A DNA stretch of 64,000 nt, from the NCBI GenBank assembly GCA_964478625.1, contig CAYZJH010000006.1:37975-101974 (forward strand), given 5' to 3'. Under the pieces are notes generated by a model. That model saw only the letters and a list, made by a program, of their open reading frames with translations, did no database searches and was not told the origin of the DNA. The first letter of the stretch is position 1; the number at the start of each line of letters is the position of its first letter. The position numbers were made by a program, and so were the translations under genes. Of this stretch, positions 34,660 to 43,617 are shown one piece after another. This DNA is from SKZT01 sp964478625 (GTDB taxonomy: Bacteria; Desulfobacterota; Desulfobacteria; Desulfobacterales; SKZT01).

Positions 34660-36735
34660 TTATATTTCCAATTGACGATCCACCAGTTCAACCAAATCAA
34701 TCACCTCCATTTTCCCCTCCATTCCGCTGGTCTTTACAGCATCCTCCAGATTGATCATACAAAATGGACATGCGGTAACAATAACATTCGCACCGGCTTC
34801 GGCAGCCATTTCAACTCTGACCTGCCCCATGCGTTTCTCTTCAATAGGCTCATAAAACAGATAAAGTCCCCCACCGCCACAACAAAATGATCGGTCCCTG
34901 CACCTTTTGCCCATCTCAACACGAACAATTCCCTGGATAGAATCGATAACCTTCCGGGGAACATCGTAAAGTCCGTTATGACGCCCCAGATAGCAGGGAT
35001 CATGGTATGTAAACACTTTTCCCTTCTCGGTGAAGGGTTTTAACCTGATTTTTTGAATGGAAATTGCGCGTGCAATCAACTGACTGACATGTTGAACTTC
35101 AGGAATTCCTGTGTAATCATTTTTTAATGCATTATAAGCGTGCGGGTCAGCTGTAACAAGGCTTTTTGCTCCGCTGGCCGATATCGCCTCAATATTCTTG
35201 TCTCTTAACTGCTGAAACAGCATTTCCTCTCCAAAACGACGCACCTCATGGCCTGAATCCATCTCAGCAGGCCCAAGAATCCCAAAATCAATTCCGGATG
35301 CTTTCAGAACCCTGGCGGTTGACCGGCCGATCTGCTGGATACGATCATCATAAGAAGTTACACTGTCAACGAAATAAAGGGTATCCGCCTTTACCTGATC
35401 ACCCAGAACCTTGACTCTGCATCGATCTTCAAAATTCTTCTCCTTTATCCAGTCCGCTCTTTTTCGTTCCATTTTTCCATAAGGGTTTCCACGTTTTTCC
35501 AGCGCACCCAGTGGTTTTTGAAGAGACTGAGGAACCATACCTTCCTCAACCATGTATCTGCGAAGGTCCACGACCTTATCGATGTATTCGATCATTACCG
35601 GGCATTCTTCTTCACAGGCCCCGCATGTGGTGCAGGACCAGATTTCATGTTCCTCAAGGATAGACCCGATCAACGGTTCATGACTGATTTTAAAATCGCC
35701 CAATAGCGAATAATGATTGAATGAATAATCCCGGGATTTAATAGTGATAAACCTGGGCGAAAGGGGTCTTCCGACCGCATTGGCCGGACAATGATCACTG
35801 CATCTACCGCAATCGGCACAGGAATAAAAATCGAGCATATGTTTCCAGGTAAAATCCTCGTATTTTCCAACACCAAAATTTTTAAGCTCATCCAAGCGGC
35901 TGTCTGGAACTCCCCATCGAACCGGTTTGACAGTGCCTTTGTCCAATTTCAGCATAAACACATTGGGAAGAGACGTGATAATGTGAAAATGCTTTCCCAA
36001 TGGCAAATAACAGAGGAAAAAGAAAAAAATCAATTCATGAGAAAAATAGGCCCCGATATGAATATGTTGAAGACTTTCAAGTGAAACACCGGATATCAGT
36101 CGAGCGGCAATCCATGGAGTGGTTCCAAAAATCATTGACTCCGGAGGCATCCCTTTTTGGATCCGGGCTGCGGCAAGGCTTCCTTCAAAAAAAGAATCCG
36201 AAATCAGCAAGCCTGAGATCAGCGCCAGCACAAAAACAGCTTCTTTGGTGTGATCTTTCCCGTACTTTGGCGGCACGGCATATCGTTCCGGTTTCACAAT
36301 TCCCCTGCGGATCATCGCCGCAATAGCCACAATCAGCATCACAGTCACGGTAATATCCTTTAAGATGTCATATGCCGTGCCCAGCTCACCACCGAATCCC
36401 GGAAGATGATACCCTTCGGATATGCCTAGCAACACCAGTGTGATGGATCGCAGGGAAATGATAAAAAAACCTGCAAAAAGAAGAATATGGATAATTCCTG
36501 CAGTCATGTACCGGGGATGTTTATATTGGCCGAAGTAATATTTCAATACTGCGGCGAGTCGCTTGGCGGGACGGTCCATCCGTTCATCCGGCAAAGCCCT
36601 TACCAGAGGCGCCATGCGCTTTGCCATAATGTAGGCAAACACGGCGACTCCGACTACCGGAATGATCAGGGAAAAGATAACGGTGGGAATTCCGAGGAAT
36701 GCTGCTTTTGCTGGTGAAATCAGCGCTGTTTCCAT
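34660..36735 (-). CDS. etfD: Membrane Fe-S oxidoreductase (EtfD/HdrD-like)
   Basis: The 691-residue protein has an N-terminal membrane part (about 1-250, several helices, NarI-like heme b region with His residues). Two [4Fe-4S] ferredoxin motifs (CADCGRCSDHCP and CTTCGACEEECP) and two CCG-type cysteine domains (HDPCYLGRHN, SFCCGGGG) follow. This is the layout of EtfD, which passes electrons from reduced ETF to menaquinone. It heads etfD-etfB-etfA. A palindromic operator shared with the tetR promoter lies 48 bases before its ATG. Such a unit re-oxidises acyl-CoA dehydrogenase during fatty-acid or aromatic-acid oxidation. Confidence 0.9.
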   Translation of the reverse strand: METALISPAKAAFLGIPTVIFSLIIPVVGVAVFAYIMAKRMAPLVRALPDERMDRPAKRLAAVLKYYFGQYKHPRYMTAGIIHILLFAGFFIISLRSITLVLLGISEGYHLPGFGGELGTAYDILKDITVTVMLIVAIAAMIRRGIVKPERYAVPPKYGKDHTKEAVFVLALISGLLISDSFFEGSLAAARIQKGMPPESMIFGTTPWIAARLISGVSLESLQHIHIGAYFSHELIFFFFLCYLPLGKHFHIITSLPNVFMLKLDKGTVKPVRWGVPDSRLDELKNFGVGKYEDFTWKHMLDFYSCADCGRCSDHCPANAVGRPLSPRFITIKSRDYSFNHYSLLGDFKISHEPLIGSILEEHEIWSCTTCGACEEECPVMIEYIDKVVDLRRYMVEEGMVPQSLQKPLGALEKRGNPYGKMERKRADWIKEKNFEDRCRVKVLGDQVKADTLYFVDSVTSYDDRIQQIGRSTARVLKASGIDFGILGPAEMDSGHEVRRFGEEMLFQQLRDKNIEAISASGAKSLVTADPHAYNALKNDYTGIPEVQHVSQLIARAISIQKIRLKPFTEKGKVFTYHDPCYLGRHNGLYDVPRKVIDSIQGIVRVEMGKRCRDRSFCCGGGGLYLFYEPIEEKRMGQVRVEMAAEAGANVIVTACPFCMINLEDAVKTSGMEGKMEVIDLVELVDRQLEI

Positions 36736-36782
36736 TGGTTCTCCTTGCTGTTTTTTTAAATTGAGACGGAAAACTGGAGTAA

Positions 36783-36804
36783 ACTGAATGAATATTCATT
36801 CAGT
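36783..36804. promoter_or_regulatory. 22-bp perfect palindrome, predicted TetR operator (etfD operon)
   Basis: The perfect palindrome has the 18-base core TGAATGAATATTCATTCA, extended one or two bases on each side, 48-69 bases upstream of etfD and about 220 bases upstream of the divergent acyl-CoA ligase. The same core occurs in front of the tetR gene (43448-43469). Presence of an identical long palindrome at two promoters is the evidence; TetR binding is inferred. Confidence 0.8.
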
Positions 36805-37022
36805 ATCAAAAAACACCTTCGACTGTCAAGAAAAAAAGCGATAATTTCATGAATAACAATTTGCAATAGCTGCCAGAATTCAGGCTTTTAACCACCGGTT
36901 CACATCCCCTATTGACTTTCAGTTCAATACATCATAAGTAGTATTTAAATCAAAAATCCTCTATTCCCACTCCTTGAAAAGAGAAAATCAGGATGGGGCA
37001 ATATAATATAAGGAGGTTTTTC

Positions 37023-38720
37023 GTGTCACCAGAAATCAGCTATCAGAATAAGCCATGGCTTGCACATTACGAAAAAAATGTGCCCGAATTTATCGATTAT
37101 GAAGAAATCTGTATTCCGGATTTTCTTGAACGGACCGCAAAAAACTTCCCGGATCGCATGGCCCTCTCCTTTCAAGGTTATGAAGTCACCTATCAGGGAC
37201 TTAAAGATATGGTAGACAGGTTTGCTGCCTGTCTGGCCGATTTCGGTATCCAAAAAGGGGATCGTGTCGCAATTTTGCTTCCGAACCTTATTCCATGCGT
37301 TGCCGCTTATTTCGCGATATTAAAAATCGGCGGCATTGTTGTCATGAACAATCCTCTTTATTCAGACCGGGAACTTGAACATCAGTTTAACGACTCAAAT
37401 TCCAAAGTATTGATCACCCTTGACCTGCTGGCTAATCGAATGATCGACCTGAGAAATAAAACCAGCATCCGGGAAATTGTGGTCACATCCATCGGAGACT
37501 ACCTTCCCTTTCCCAAAAACCTTTTATTTCCTCTAGTAGGCAAAAGAAAAAAACTGGCGGCATCGGTCAAGAGTGCCGATCATGTTTATCGGTGGAAGGA
37601 ATTGATCAAAAAATATCCGCCTGATCCGCCTCGGGTTGACCTCAGTTTCACTGACACTGCCCAGTATCAGTATACCGGAGGAACTACCGGGGTTTCAAAA
37701 GGGGTTATGCTCACCCATGCCAATTTAAGTAAACAGGTTCAGCAAATCGGGGCATGGCTGCCGACCCTTCGGAAAAATCATGAAATTATGCTGGGAGCCT
37801 TGCCCTTTTTTCATGTGTTCGGATTGTCGGTCGCCATGAACTTTGCCATTTACACCTGCTGGGGCATTGTTCTGGTTCCTAAACCTCAGCCTCAGCCACT
37901 TCTTGAAGCCATTGCCAAGTACAAGCCGACTTTTGCGCCTCTGGTTCCCACGATGTATATCGGGATGCTCAACCACAAAGATATCGAAAAAACAGATATG
38001 ACCTGTTTGAAAGGGTGTTTTTCGGGAAGCGCACCACTTCCGGTAGAAGTCATCCGGGAGTTTGAAAGCAAAACAGGTGCGATCATTATTGAGGGCTACG
38101 GCCTGACGGAATCATCACCGGTGACTCATGTCAATCCTTTCCTGGGGCAGCGAAAAGTTGGAAGTATAGGCATACCGGTTCCGGACACTCAATGCCGGGT
38201 GGTGAGCCTTGAAGACGGAAAAACCGATGTTCCGGTAGGAGAACCCGGAGAAATTGCCATAAAAGGCCCCCAGGTCATGAAAGGGTACTGGAACATGCCC
38301 AATGAAACCGATGCCGTACTTAGTGACGGGTGGCTTTTGACCGGTGACATCGGTAAAATGGATGAGGAAGGTTACTTTTATATTGTTGACCGAAAAAAGG
38401 ATTTAATCATTTCCGGAGGATTAAATGTTTATCCGAGAGATATTGATGAAGTCCTTTTTGAACACCCCAAAATCCAGGAAGCGTGCGCCATTGGAATTCC
38501 TCATCCGACACGGGGGGAGGCTGTCAAAGTTTTTGTTGTCCTCAAAGAGGGAGAAAGAGCAACCCCGGAAGAAATTATCGAATATTGCGGTTCCAAACTG
38601 GCCAAATTTAAACTTCCCACTGAGGTGGAATTCAGAAATGAGCTTCCCAAATCCAATGTCGGCAAGGTTCTCAGAAAAGAACTCCGGGCGGAAGAATTAA
38701 AAAAGCGCGGGGATCAATAA
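37023..38720 (+). CDS. Long-chain acyl-CoA ligase (AMP-binding)
   Basis: The 565-residue enzyme is an ANL-family acyl-CoA synthetase: P-loop YTGGTTGVSKGVMLTH, GYGLTESSPVTH, the hinge region LLTGDIGKMDEEGYFYIVDRKKDLIISGG, and the C-terminal catalytic Lys in NVGKVLRKELR. It activates fatty or similar acids to acyl-CoA with ATP. GTG 37023 is preferred since AAGGAGG (37010-37016) lies six bases upstream; the ATG at 36993 would add ten residues. It is divergent from etfD and its 3' end overlaps the TSUP gene by 50 bases. Chain-length preference cannot be read. Confidence 0.92.
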   Translation: MSPEISYQNKPWLAHYEKNVPEFIDYEEICIPDFLERTAKNFPDRMALSFQGYEVTYQGLKDMVDRFAACLADFGIQKGDRVAILLPNLIPCVAAYFAILKIGGIVVMNNPLYSDRELEHQFNDSNSKVLITLDLLANRMIDLRNKTSIREIVVTSIGDYLPFPKNLLFPLVGKRKKLAASVKSADHVYRWKELIKKYPPDPPRVDLSFTDTAQYQYTGGTTGVSKGVMLTHANLSKQVQQIGAWLPTLRKNHEIMLGALPFFHVFGLSVAMNFAIYTCWGIVLVPKPQPQPLLEAIAKYKPTFAPLVPTMYIGMLNHKDIEKTDMTCLKGCFSGSAPLPVEVIREFESKTGAIIIEGYGLTESSPVTHVNPFLGQRKVGSIGIPVPDTQCRVVSLEDGKTDVPVGEPGEIAIKGPQVMKGYWNMPNETDAVLSDGWLLTGDIGKMDEEGYFYIVDRKKDLIISGGLNVYPRDIDEVLFEHPKIQEACAIGIPHPTRGEAVKVFVVLKEGERATPEEIIEYCGSKLAKFKLPTEVEFRNELPKSNVGKVLRKELRAEELKKRGDQ

Positions 38721-39741
38721 TTAAATTATCAGGAACCCTATAGAGTACTCCTGTAAGGTTGAATGAAAAACGGAATAAATCGGGTAAAAAAAATTCTGAA
38801 ATATATTTGGTAGCGGTAAAAATAATAATAGCGCTAAGCATCCACTTGATGGCCCGAGCGGGAACGAATTTTTGAAAGCGCGCCCCCATATACATTCCCG
38901 CCATCCCTCCAATTCCGAAAAGAAGCCCAAGCAACCAATCCGGGGCAATGGACATGTCTGGGTACAATGGAGCAATGGCTTGATAGAATGCGACACCGGC
39001 TATCGAGGTGACAAAAGTTCCCATGAGCGCTGCCCCTGCAACCGTGTATACCGGAAGGTGAAAAAATGAAACAAAAAACGGTGCGATAATGGCACCTCCA
39101 CCGATCCCATATATGCCACCCACAATTCCCACGATAAAACTGAGAGCAAAAATTCCCCAAATTGAAAACTTAAACTCTTCTCCATAAAACGTGTAACCAA
39201 TTCTTTTGAAATTAAATTCGGTGACCTGAACGGCGGGAAGGGAACCTTTTCCGACCTGCTCCGATTGTGCGGTTTTTTTACGGTATTGATTCACCAGTTG
39301 CTGAAACCGCTGTTCGCTCGATGCGTTGCTCATGGCTTTTGTGGTTTTGCGAATTAGATCGAGCACCATCTTAACACCAATGTATAAAAGGACCCCTGAA
39401 GCAAAAAGTTTAAATGTTTTAGGATCGGGAAGATATGCAACCCGGACGATGGCCCCGATAAATACTCCGGGAAGGGTCCCCGCAATCACAACCCATGTTA
39501 ACGGCCACACCATTCGACCTTCCCTGAAATATCGATAAACACCGCTGGGAATCGCCACAATATTGAATAACTGGTTGGTAGCGCTCACCGACGGGTGGGT
39601 ATACCCAAGAAAGGACATTTGAAAGGGCAATATCAGAAAGGCACCGGATACACCTCCCATGGATGTAAAAAAAGAGATGACAAATGCAACCAAAGGGGGA
39701 AGCCAAAGGGGTGCAAAAATTCCGGCTGTCTCAAAATACAT
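38671..39741 (-). CDS. TSUP/TauE-SafE family membrane permease
   Basis: The 356-residue protein has the TSUP (DUF81) fold: paired repeats with PFQMSFLGYTHPSVSATNQLFNIVAIPSGV in the first half and GIVGGIYGIGGGAIIAPFFVSFFHLPVY in the second, about eight membrane segments. TSUP members export sulfite, sulfonates or other sulfur anions, or move organic acids. The loop between the halves (about 120-180) is longer than usual and charged. The last 50 bases overlap the acyl-CoA ligase 3' end in the opposite direction. Substrate is inferred only. Confidence 0.85.
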   Translation of the reverse strand: MYFETAGIFAPLWLPPLVAFVISFFTSMGGVSGAFLILPFQMSFLGYTHPSVSATNQLFNIVAIPSGVYRYFREGRMVWPLTWVVIAGTLPGVFIGAIVRVAYLPDPKTFKLFASGVLLYIGVKMVLDLIRKTTKAMSNASSEQRFQQLVNQYRKKTAQSEQVGKGSLPAVQVTEFNFKRIGYTFYGEEFKFSIWGIFALSFIVGIVGGIYGIGGGAIIAPFFVSFFHLPVYTVAGAALMGTFVTSIAGVAFYQAIAPLYPDMSIAPDWLLGLLFGIGGMAGMYMGARFQKFVPARAIKWMLSAIIIFTATKYISEFFLPDLFRFSFNLTGVLYRVPDNLIIDPRAFLILPPGVLF

Positions 39742-39936
39742 GAAATATTCCTTCCATCTAATTGATTTTTTAGGACAAAGACACGATCATCCGAATAGGG
39801 ATTGTTGTTTTATCAACACGAATTATTTAATTAACGTGTTTATATTGAATAACAGGACAGGTCATTTATGTCAAAGAATTTTTAAAGGGTGGTGATGTTC
39901 AAATATTATTTTTCAAAAAGTGTATTCGTTCAAATA

Positions 39937-40749
39937 TCAATCAAATTGCAAAGCTGTTAAAATATGGGTCAGGTCCGAGTGTTCGGATTTCGGATCAATG
40001 AAGAATATTTTCCCTTTCAACTTTTGATGGGTTAAAACCTTTTCAAGATGTTTTTTCAGAGCCTGGTTATAATTGAAGGCAATGCCGATGCCGCCATGTT
40101 TTGCGACTTCGCATATTCCACCACTGTCTCCCATGGTATCTCCAATATGAACAAGGGACATTCGGGGAATATTCAACCGATCAGCGATCGTTAAAAGCTT
40201 TTGTCCTTTTTCATTTTCGTTTTTGATTCCAAACTCGATTATTCCGGCAGCTGAAATGGTGTCATATATCTTTTTGCTTTTATCCCCCTGAAGATAGCTT
40301 ACAACCAATTCGGAAAGTTCCCTTTCATCAACAACTTTGCCGTTCTTTTCAAATATCAGCCGGTTACATATCACATCATCAAAATATTCAGCGCCGAAAA
40401 AAACTTTGATAACTTCGGTGGTAATGCTGTAACCGGTTGAATTGATGATAAATCGAACATTATTTCGGTGAAGTGTTTTAATGAAATGTTCAAAACCATT
40501 TAAAAACCGCATTTCCGTCAGGGCATATTCGATGGCGGTTCTCAAAGACAGCCCCTTGGTGAGAGGCCCTGCAATCTGAAATGTTTCTTCGATGCCCAGG
40601 AAACCCTCTGTTTGGCGCACAAAAGCATCCTTTGCCTTTTCAAACCGTTCAGGTTCACCGGCAAAACCGACTCTAATCATATCCATCATGGTATGCTGAT
40701 GAACAAGAGTACCGTTAAGGTCGCTGGAAATCAACCGAACGTCTGTCAT
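39937..40749 (-). CDS. HAD-superfamily protein with altered motif I
   Basis: The 270-residue HAD-fold protein opens LISSDLNGTLVHQH: motif I reads DLNGT, so the second acidic residue (the usual general acid/base Asp) is Asn. Motif II region is RFIINSTGYS and motif IV is HIGDTMGDSGGICEVAKHGGIGIAFNYNQ. The DxNGT variant suggests low phosphatase activity or a different reaction; similar variants exist in phosphoserine-phosphatase-like HADs of anaerobes and archaea. Substrate unknown. AGGAGAATTT before the ATG supports the start. No operon partner. Confidence 0.75.
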   Translation of the reverse strand: MTDVRLISSDLNGTLVHQHTMMDMIRVGFAGEPERFEKAKDAFVRQTEGFLGIEETFQIAGPLTKGLSLRTAIEYALTEMRFLNGFEHFIKTLHRNNVRFIINSTGYSITTEVIKVFFGAEYFDDVICNRLIFEKNGKVVDERELSELVVSYLQGDKSKKIYDTISAAGIIEFGIKNENEKGQKLLTIADRLNIPRMSLVHIGDTMGDSGGICEVAKHGGIGIAFNYNQALKKHLEKVLTHQKLKGKIFFIDPKSEHSDLTHILTALQFD

Positions 40750-40939
40750 AAATTCTCCTGTCAGGCCATTGAAAATCTAGTTCAACTCAGGAACTCACCG
40801 TAAATCATGGATTTGAAGTTTGCATCAGATCATGCGTCGAAAGTGAATGATGTTAATTTATCAGCATCGTATCAAGAGTTGAGAGAAAAGGTTCTTGGGC
40901 ATAACTATTGGCAGTAAAGGGCAAATAAAATTGCCTGCT

Positions 40940-42757
40940 CTATTTGCCGCCAAAAGAATCTTCCGAAATTTCGATAGCTGCATCGCAATTATCCAGAATC
41001 GCCTCCATTCGTCCTTTGGTAACCGGTAGAATCACCCGAATAAAATATTCGGCAGATTTTAACTGTCCTTCGTAAAATTCCCTCTCCTTTTTCTTAGGCC
41101 CCTTATTCATTGCCTCGGTCGCAACAATTGCCCGCCACAAGTGCATCCAGGCCATAAACACATCACCGATGACATCCATAAACGGGTGTGCAAATGCAAA
41201 TGCATTGTAAATCTTCTGACCGCCGGCGAGCTTGAACATATGCATTCCCACTTCGCTGAGAACTTCAACGGTATTTTCAAATCGTTTTGTAAGCTCCCTC
41301 AAAGGTTCCAGTTGCCTGGCTTCTTCAATGGTATTCTGCATTTGCTCAAGGAGTCCCATAACGGTTTTTCCTTCGTTCATAGGAAGTTTCCTTCCGAGCA
41401 AATCCATGGCCTGAATGCCGTTGGTCCCCTCATAGATCATGGTAATCCTGCAGTCCCTCAGCAGCTGCTCTACCGGATAATCCTTGATGTATCCATAACC
41501 TCCATAGACTTGCACGGCCTGACTGCAGATCTCGAATGCCCGATCCGTCATATATCCTTTCACGATGGGCGTTAAAAAGTCGACAAACCCCTGGTATTTG
41601 GCTTTTTCTTGTTCCGTTTGAGCAATTCTGGCGAGATCTGCGCAAAACACGGCATAATAAAGAAGGCTCCGCATACCTTCCACGTAAACCTTCATGGTCA
41701 AAAGCTGCCGACGAACATCCGGGTGGTGTATGATAGGAACGCGTGGAGCATCGGGGTCGTTTGCCTTGAGAAGATCCTTACCCTGAATTCGATGGCGGGC
41801 ATAATCAAGGGCGTACATGTATGCGCAGCTTGCAAAGCCGAATCCCTGCAATCCTACCAACTGCCGGGCCTCATTCATCATCAGAAACATGGCTCTCATT
41901 CCCTTGTTTTCAGGACCGAGCAACGTCCCCCTGCACTTGCCCTTGCTTCCCAGCGACAAGGAAACGGTTGCATTTCCATGGATACCCATCTTTTCTTCAA
42001 TGCCGGTGCAAACAATATCATTTCTCTCCCCTAAAGTGCCGTCATCATTGACCCAAATTTTGGGCACCAGAAACAACGAAATTCCCCTGGTTCCTTCCGG
42101 AGCCCCTTGAATCCGGGCAAGTACCGGGTGAATGATGTTTTCCGTCAGGTTGTGTTCACCTCCGGAAATAAAAATCTTATTTCCGGTCAGTGAATAGGTC
42201 CCGTCTTCATTTTTGACCGCCGCTGTGGTCAGCGCCCCAACATCGGAGCCTGCCTCAGGCTCTGTCAACACCATGGTGCCGGACCACTGGCCTGTATATA
42301 GTTTTTTGAGAAAAAGAGTTTTCTGTTTTTCAGTACCAAAGGTTTCAACCAGCTTTCCGGCGCCATGAGTCAAGCCAGGGTACATCATAAAAGCACAGTT
42401 TGCTCCCACAAAATATTCGCTTGCCGCCATGGCTACGACTTTCGGCATTCCCTGGCCTCCCCATTCAGGGTTTTCCGCCATGGATACCCATTCACCCTCC
42501 TTATAAAGTTTATAAACCCTATGGAAAGATTCAGGAACCATGACATGACCATTTTCAAAACGGCATCCTTCACGGTCGCCTAACTGCTGTGCAGGAAGAA
42601 GCTCTTTTATGGCCAGATTTTTGGCTTCATTGATGATCATGTCGATGGTCTTTTTATTAAATTCCTTAAAAATTTCATGCTCGCTTAAATCATCGACTTT
42701 TAGCTGCTCATGAAGGACAAAATCGACATCTCTTCGGTCTGATATGAGTTGAGCCAT
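40940..42757 (-). CDS. Acyl-CoA dehydrogenase, long (AcdA/DmdC-like) form
   Basis: The 605-residue protein is the long acyl-CoA dehydrogenase class with an extra C-terminal domain (about 470-600). FAD-contacting TMVLTEPEAGSDVG and KIFISGGEHNL and the ring-contact YGGYGYIKDYPVEQLLRDCRITMIYEGTNGIQ with catalytic Glu region are present. It oxidises an acyl-CoA to the 2,3-enoyl-CoA and gives electrons to ETF. It starts 3 bases after the tetR stop, so both are in one operon. The substrate is a medium/long acyl-CoA or 3-methylthiopropanoyl-CoA analogue; not resolved. Confidence 0.93.
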   Translation of the reverse strand: MAQLISDRRDVDFVLHEQLKVDDLSEHEIFKEFNKKTIDMIINEAKNLAIKELLPAQQLGDREGCRFENGHVMVPESFHRVYKLYKEGEWVSMAENPEWGGQGMPKVVAMAASEYFVGANCAFMMYPGLTHGAGKLVETFGTEKQKTLFLKKLYTGQWSGTMVLTEPEAGSDVGALTTAAVKNEDGTYSLTGNKIFISGGEHNLTENIIHPVLARIQGAPEGTRGISLFLVPKIWVNDDGTLGERNDIVCTGIEEKMGIHGNATVSLSLGSKGKCRGTLLGPENKGMRAMFLMMNEARQLVGLQGFGFASCAYMYALDYARHRIQGKDLLKANDPDAPRVPIIHHPDVRRQLLTMKVYVEGMRSLLYYAVFCADLARIAQTEQEKAKYQGFVDFLTPIVKGYMTDRAFEICSQAVQVYGGYGYIKDYPVEQLLRDCRITMIYEGTNGIQAMDLLGRKLPMNEGKTVMGLLEQMQNTIEEARQLEPLRELTKRFENTVEVLSEVGMHMFKLAGGQKIYNAFAFAHPFMDVIGDVFMAWMHLWRAIVATEAMNKGPKKKEREFYEGQLKSAEYFIRVILPVTKGRMEAILDNCDAAIEISEDSFGGK

Positions 42758-42760
42758 AAT

Positions 42761-43468
42761 TCATTCTCCTTGTTGGGTGGTTTTCGGATCCTCTGAAACC
42801 GCAGGTGAAGACGATTCATATTTTCCTATCCCCCGGATGAGTAAATCCACCAGCGGATCGGCCATAGCCCCAAGGTCATACTTGCCTCCGGAACGAATCC
42901 ATGTGCTGATCACTTCCTCCACAGCCCCCAGAACATATCGTTTGACTAATCCCAAATACAAATCATTTCGAAAAGAGCCCTCCATCTGACCCTGTTCCAC
43001 TATTTCCGCAACAATGTCCAAATACATTTTGGACATTTGCCTGATTTGCTCCTTTACCAGGGGACTGTTACGGCGGGTTTCAGATTGATAGACCACAGCC
43101 ATGTTTCTGTCTTTTTCAAATTCTAAAAGATGTCGACGGATAAGTTTGGTCAGTTTTTCAACCGCACCGTCACCCTTTTTCAGAATTCGCTGAAACCGGT
43201 CAAACACCTGCTTGGTTTTAAACTCAAAAAACTGAACTAAAATATCATCCTTATTTTTAAAATACAGGTATATGGTTCCATCGGCCACACCGGCTTCCCG
43301 GGCGATCTGAGCGATGGTGGACTCATAAAAACCCTGTTCGGCAAAAACCTTTACAGCCGCTTCGAGAATACGGTGGTACTTCTCATTTGATTTTTTTCTG
43401 ATTTTAATAATCCACCTCCACGCACACCATAAACTTCCGTCCAGATAAATGAATGAATATTCATTCAT
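42761..43468 (-). CDS. TetR-family regulator of the acyl-CoA dehydrogenase/etf genes
   Basis: The TetR repressor has an N-terminal helix-turn-helix (ILEAAVKVFAEQGFYESTIAQIAREAGVADGTIYLYFKNKDDIL) and an all-helical ligand domain of FadR/AcrR type. The given start is ATG 43468, which lies inside the predicted operator and has no ribosome binding site. A better candidate is ATT 43408: GGAGGT (43419-43414) is five bases ahead, and it gives the typical short N-terminus (M)KIRKKSNEKYHRILEAA. The gene precedes the acyl-CoA dehydrogenase by three bases. It probably responds to an acyl-CoA and represses its own operon and the etfD operon. Confidence 0.85.
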   Translation of the reverse strand: MNEYSFIYLDGSLWCAWRWIIKIRKKSNEKYHRILEAAVKVFAEQGFYESTIAQIAREAGVADGTIYLYFKNKDDILVQFFEFKTKQVFDRFQRILKKGDGAVEKLTKLIRRHLLEFEKDRNMAVVYQSETRRNSPLVKEQIRQMSKMYLDIVAEIVEQGQMEGSFRNDLYLGLVKRYVLGAVEEVISTWIRSGGKYDLGAMADPLVDLLIRGIGKYESSSPAVSEDPKTTQQGE

Positions 43469-43469
43469 T
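43448..43469. promoter_or_regulatory. 22-bp perfect palindrome, predicted TetR operator (tetR-acd operon)
   Basis: This perfect palindrome carries the same 18-base core TGAATGAATATTCATTCA as the site at 36783-36804, differing in the outermost bases (AA/TT against AC/GT). It lies just upstream of the strong GGAGGT site and likely start of tetR, as expected of an autoregulatory operator. Confidence 0.85.
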
Positions 43470-43617
43470 ATCAGAATCGGGCGATGATTGTCAAGATATT
43501 TTGGAAAGCACTGTTTGGGATTGATTTGTTCATTTAACATAGGCGATACTATATAAACATTATAGGGGAGTTGATGAAATTGAAATATGGAGGACCATAT
43601 TCAGGAAATGAGGAGAA

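Noticed and set aside
38671..38720. Frameshift at the end of the acyl-CoA ligase or TSUP gene
   Set aside because: Both C-termini look complete; the 50-base overlap is a normal convergent overlap.
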